9,112 nt of DNA from Candidatus Bathyarchaeota archaeon (GTDB lineage: Archaea; Thermoproteota; Bathyarchaeia; TCS64), in assembly GCA_030602935.1 (NCBI GenBank), contig JAUVYU010000016.1, forward strand, positions 1-9,112. The letters run 5' to 3'. Positions 6,907 through 9,112 of this stretch are shown here, in pieces; within the stretch, counting starts at the first letter, position 1; every line of letters begins with the position of its first letter. The notes below the pieces were generated by a model. That model did not search any database, was not told where the DNA came from, and saw only the letters and a program-made list of their open reading frames with translations. A program made the position numbers and the translations under genes.

Positions 6907-7863
6907 ATGAAGGGGTATAAGCCTGTTGACCCTCGAGAGTCCCCGAGGTTCTCCGGCATCAAGACATTCATGCGCCTTCCCCATGTCAAGACGACCGAGG
7001 GGGTTGACATCGCCATCGTCGGTGTCCCGTTTGACACCGGGGCGTCATACAGGATTGGAGCACGTTTCGGGCCGGAGGCCATCCGGAACGTCTCTGCCCT
7101 CCTACGCCACCACAATGAGGTTCTGGACGTGAGCATCTTCGACCATTGCTCGGTCGTGGACTGGGGTGACCTACCCATCAACCCCGGCTATATCGAGGAC
7201 TCGTATCAGATGATTGAGGACGGCCTCCTACCCATCCTGAAGGGCGGGGTGACCCCGATCCTCCTCGGCGGAGACCACTCCGTTACGCTCCCGGAGCTCA
7301 GGGCAATGAATAAGGTGCATGGGCCGGTGGCCCTCATTCAGTTCGACTCGCACTCTGACACGGGGGATAAGAGGTTCGGCCGTAAGTACACTCATGGGAC
7401 ACCTTTCAGGAGGGCGGTCGAGGAGGGGCTGTTACTTGTGGACCATACCATCCAGGTCGGTATGCGGGGCTCAATCTACTCCCGTGACAGCCTCAACGAC
7501 TCAAGGAAGATTGGGTTCGAGCTCGTCACCTCCGTGGAGGCCCAGGAGCAGGGCATCGGGGAGCTAATACAGAGGATAGTCAATCGCGTGGGGGATAAGA
7601 AGGTGTTCGTCACCTTTGATATCGACTTCGTGGACCCCGCGTTCGCGCCGGGGACTGGCACGCCTGAGGTTGGGGGCTTCTCGAGCAGGGAGGCGCTACA
7701 GGTCGTGAGAGGGCTGAAGGGTTTGAACCTGATAGGCTTTGACCTGGTTGAGGTCCTGCCCCAGTACGATCCTTCTCAGGTCACCGCTCTTCTAGGGGCG
7801 AATATCGTCTACGAGTTTGTCTCCCTCATCGCTCTCAGGAAGAAGTTGGCATCAGAAGGGTAG
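6907..7863 (+). CDS. speB: Ureohydrolase (agmatinase / guanidino-acid hydrolase family)
   Basis: A 318-residue member of the arginase/agmatinase family, which hydrolyses a guanidino group to urea and an amine using a two-metal centre. All six expected metal ligands are visible: His124 in GGDHS, Asp147/His149/Asp151 in DSHSD, and Asp238/Asp240 in FDIDFVDP. The usual motif reads DAHxD, so Ser148 is a small variation. Also present are HGTPFRRA (163-170), APGTGTPEVGG (247-257) and the closing DLVEVLPQYDPS (279-290). The HGTPFRRAVEEGL stretch recalls guanidinobutyrase and guanidinopropionase types more than classical agmatinase, so the substrate could be agmatine, a guanidino acid or a simple guanidine. 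The gene is divergent from the iron-sulfur gene. It ends in TAG; its 3' end and the following 17 bases are repeated at the end of the window. The family is certain; the gene symbol is only the family default. Confidence 0.88.
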   Translation: MKGYKPVDPRESPRFSGIKTFMRLPHVKTTEGVDIAIVGVPFDTGASYRIGARFGPEAIRNVSALLRHHNEVLDVSIFDHCSVVDWGDLPINPGYIEDSYQMIEDGLLPILKGGVTPILLGGDHSVTLPELRAMNKVHGPVALIQFDSHSDTGDKRFGRKYTHGTPFRRAVEEGLLLVDHTIQVGMRGSIYSRDSLNDSRKIGFELVTSVEAQEQGIGELIQRIVNRVGDKKVFVTFDIDFVDPAFAPGTGTPEVGGFSSREALQVVRGLKGLNLIGFDLVEVLPQYDPSQVTALLGANIVYEFVSLIALRKKLASEG

Positions 7864-7880
7864 AAGATTGGAGCGAGGGG
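7801..7880 (+). repeat. Direct repeat copy 1: 3' end of the ureohydrolase gene
   Basis: This stretch, which includes the stop codon and 17 bases after it, recurs at 9032-9111, 1231 bases away in the same orientation. The last 34 bases (7847-7880) are identical in both copies. The 46 before them differ at 8 positions, most of them synonymous. The repeat brackets the D-2-hydroxyacid dehydrogenase gene. Confidence 0.92.
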
Positions 7881-7922
7881 AAGTACTGCATACGACTCAC
7901 TTGCATGGTTTGGAGAAGGGAG

Positions 7923-8912
7923 TTAGTTGACTACTCTAAGTGGTGGCTTTCCCTCATAGATTCTATTAAGGTTCTCCATCACTTTAGGTGGTACTCTCTT
8001 CAAGGTCTCGGGGGATATTGCGCTGCTGTGCGGAGTTAATATAACGTTCTCCAGGCCAATCAAAGGACAGACGCCTATATCTTGTTCATTCTCAAACACG
8101 TCTACTGCGGCACCTCGTAGATGACCGCTTTTAAGGGCGTCAGCTAGTGCTTGTTCGTTGACGATCCCGCCCCTGGCGGTGTTTATCAACACAGCTCCCT
8201 TTTTCATCAACGCTATCTCTTCGGCTCCAATCATCCCTCTAGTCTCTTCGGTCAATGGTACGTTGATACTCAACACGTCAGATGAACTTAGAATATCTTC
8301 AAAAGACGAATACTCCAGACCTAGCCTACGCTCAACGGTCTCATCTAACCGGCTCCTGTTATGATACAGGATTCTGGTGCCAAATACCCCCGCTTGTCTA
8401 GCGACTTCCTGTCCGATGCTCCCGCAGCCAATTATCCCTAGTGTAGATGAGCCAAGTTCTAGAGGCTGTTCTGGTGGAGTCATGAGTTGTTGTTGGACCC
8501 AGTTTCCATTCTTTATCTCTGAATAGGCGTATTCGATGGACTTGATTAGGTATAGGGCTGCCATGATCGTGTATTCCGCTATGGGTTTTGAGAGGATTCC
8601 AGCTGAGTTTGCGACGGGGATTCCTTGTTCTCTGGCGGCCTTTATGTCTATGTCATCGAATCCTATTGTGTAGCATTGTATCAGTTTCAGTTTCTTTGCT
8701 GACTCGATTATCTTTCTTGGTATTGGGTTGAAGTGAACTGGGTCAGACAATATTATGTCGGCTTCTTTTACGAGTTCACATTTTTCTTCCATTGACGAGT
8801 CTTTGTCAGCTTTGACCATCTTGAATCGGGAGTAATCCATGTGTCCCTCAAACATTTTGGTGACTAATTCTTCAGGGAGTGTACTGAAATCAACTATCTT
8901 CAGTTTATTCAT
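7923..8912 (-). CDS. D-isomer specific 2-hydroxyacid dehydrogenase (NAD(P)-dependent)
   Basis: A 329-residue enzyme of the D-2-hydroxyacid dehydrogenase family (glyoxylate/hydroxypyruvate reductase, phosphoglycerate dehydrogenase and relatives). It interconverts a 2-oxoacid and a D-2-hydroxyacid. The nucleotide-binding motif is GCGSIG (162-167). The family catalytic triad is present as Arg247 in NTARGG, Glu276 in DVFENE and His295 in LTPHSS. After the second Rossmann strand it has YHNRSR rather than an acidic residue, which points to NADP(H) preference. There is no C-terminal ACT domain, so it is not a long-form SerA; the true substrate is open. The ATG at 8912 is preceded by GAGG about 8 bases upstream. 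It ends in TAA. The gene is distinctly more AT-rich than everything to its left and is bracketed by the ureohydrolase repeat, consistent with acquisition from elsewhere. Confidence 0.88.
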   Translation of the reverse strand: MNKLKIVDFSTLPEELVTKMFEGHMDYSRFKMVKADKDSSMEEKCELVKEADIILSDPVHFNPIPRKIIESAKKLKLIQCYTIGFDDIDIKAAREQGIPVANSAGILSKPIAEYTIMAALYLIKSIEYAYSEIKNGNWVQQQLMTPPEQPLELGSSTLGIIGCGSIGQEVARQAGVFGTRILYHNRSRLDETVERRLGLEYSSFEDILSSSDVLSINVPLTEETRGMIGAEEIALMKKGAVLINTARGGIVNEQALADALKSGHLRGAAVDVFENEQDIGVCPLIGLENVILTPHSSAISPETLKRVPPKVMENLNRIYEGKPPLRVVN

Positions 8913-8950
8913 TAACTTCGCCTCAGAACAGGCAAAAGTCTATTCTACTG

Positions 8951-8959
8951 GATATTTAA
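8951..8959 (-). promoter_or_regulatory. TATA box of the 2-hydroxyacid dehydrogenase gene
   Basis: On the minus strand this reads TTAAATATC, centred about 43 bases before the ATG at 8912. Transcription would start near 8929, leaving a leader of about 17 bases that contains the GAGG ribosome site. The box lies just outside the ureohydrolase remnant, so the gene carries its own promoter. Confidence 0.5.
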
Positions 8960-8976
8960 CGATTTACGCTACGCTG

Positions 8977-9094
8977 AACCCCCAGAGCTCAAGACCTAGA
9001 CAGTCGCTCGCCACGGCCCTTTTTGGGGGCTAATATAGTCTACGAGTTCGTATCTCTCAGATCTCTCAGGAAGAAGCTGGCATCAGAAGGGTAG
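8977..9094 (+). pseudogene. Decayed 3' remnant of a second ureohydrolase gene
   Basis: Translated with one frame change this matches the end of the intact ureohydrolase: PQSSRPRQSLATALFG against PQYDPSQVTALLG, then, after one extra base near 9025-9031, ANIVYEFVSLRSLRKKLASEG followed by TAG, against ANIVYEFVSLIALRKKLASEG. Many codon differences are synonymous, so this was once a coding sequence diverging under selection, not a fresh copy of the gene at 6907. The rest of the gene is missing; sequence upstream of 8977 is the promoter region of the dehydrogenase. The frameshift and truncation make it non-functional. Confidence 0.82.
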
Positions 9095-9111
9095 AAGATT
9101 GGAGCGAGGGG
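9032..9111 (+). repeat. Direct repeat copy 2: ureohydrolase 3' end
   Basis: Partner of the repeat at 7801-7880. The final 34 bases (9078-9111) are identical and reach 17 bases past the stop codon, and the window ends one base later, so the identity may extend no further (the next base differs). Confidence 0.92.
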
Positions 9112-9112
9112 T

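Noticed and set aside
8839..9033. A 64-codon plus-strand open frame near the window end
   Set aside because: Its first part is antisense to the dehydrogenase start and its last part is the frameshifted ureohydrolase remnant, so it is not an independent gene.
1..9112. tRNA, rRNA, CRISPR arrays, transposases or integrases
   Set aside because: All gaps between genes are short (the longest is about 200 bases at the right end). None shows a cloverleaf, spaced repeats or a recombinase reading frame.

Overview
The window looks archaeal. It carries homologues of the methanogen methylamine methyltransferase MtmB, a stand-alone Lrp/AsnC-type (RAM) domain, TATA-like boxes 20-30 bases before likely short-leader genes, and GTG/TTG starts. 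Most of it is GC-rich; the last gene (7923-8912) is visibly more AT-rich. The lineage cannot be fixed from this sequence alone. An uncultured archaeon with corrinoid methyl metabolism is the natural reading.

Layout: 45-308 (+) is a small two-helix membrane protein. 360-590 (+) is a stand-alone RAM domain. An operon on the minus strand, read from 4125 down to 623, encodes a methylamine-type corrinoid protein, an MtmB-family methyltransferase interrupted by an in-frame TAG, and a second intact MtmB-family methyltransferase. Across a short divergent promoter region (4126-4202), a third MtmB-family gene runs on the plus strand (4203-5585). Convergent to it is an iron-sulfur protein resembling the QueG/RdhA corrinoid reductases (5602-6804, minus). 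Divergent from that is an agmatinase/guanidino-acid hydrolase family ureohydrolase (6907-7863, plus). Then comes a D-2-hydroxyacid dehydrogenase (7923-8912, minus). The window ends in a decayed second copy of the 3' end of the ureohydrolase gene (8977-9094).

Main point: all three MtmB homologues have Val or Ile where the Methanosarcina enzyme has pyrrolysine (Pyl202). By my recalled alignment they also lack the residues that surround it (E229, E259, Q333, Y335). They therefore look like a pyrrolysine-independent branch of the MtmB family, comparable to the non-Pyl MttB homologues (glycine betaine methyltransferase and relatives). With the corrinoid protein and the iron-sulfur protein they form a plausible methyl-transfer module of unknown substrate. 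No methylcobamide:CoM or methylcobamide:tetrahydropterin methyltransferase is in the window, so the methyl acceptor is not shown.

The middle MtmB gene has an in-frame TAG (2659-2661) at a site that is Trp, Phe or Tyr in its relatives, not at the classical pyrrolysine site. TAG is also the normal stop of five genes here, including this one, four of them without a nearby back-up stop. That favours a recent nonsense mutation (TGG to TAG), but readthrough cannot be excluded.
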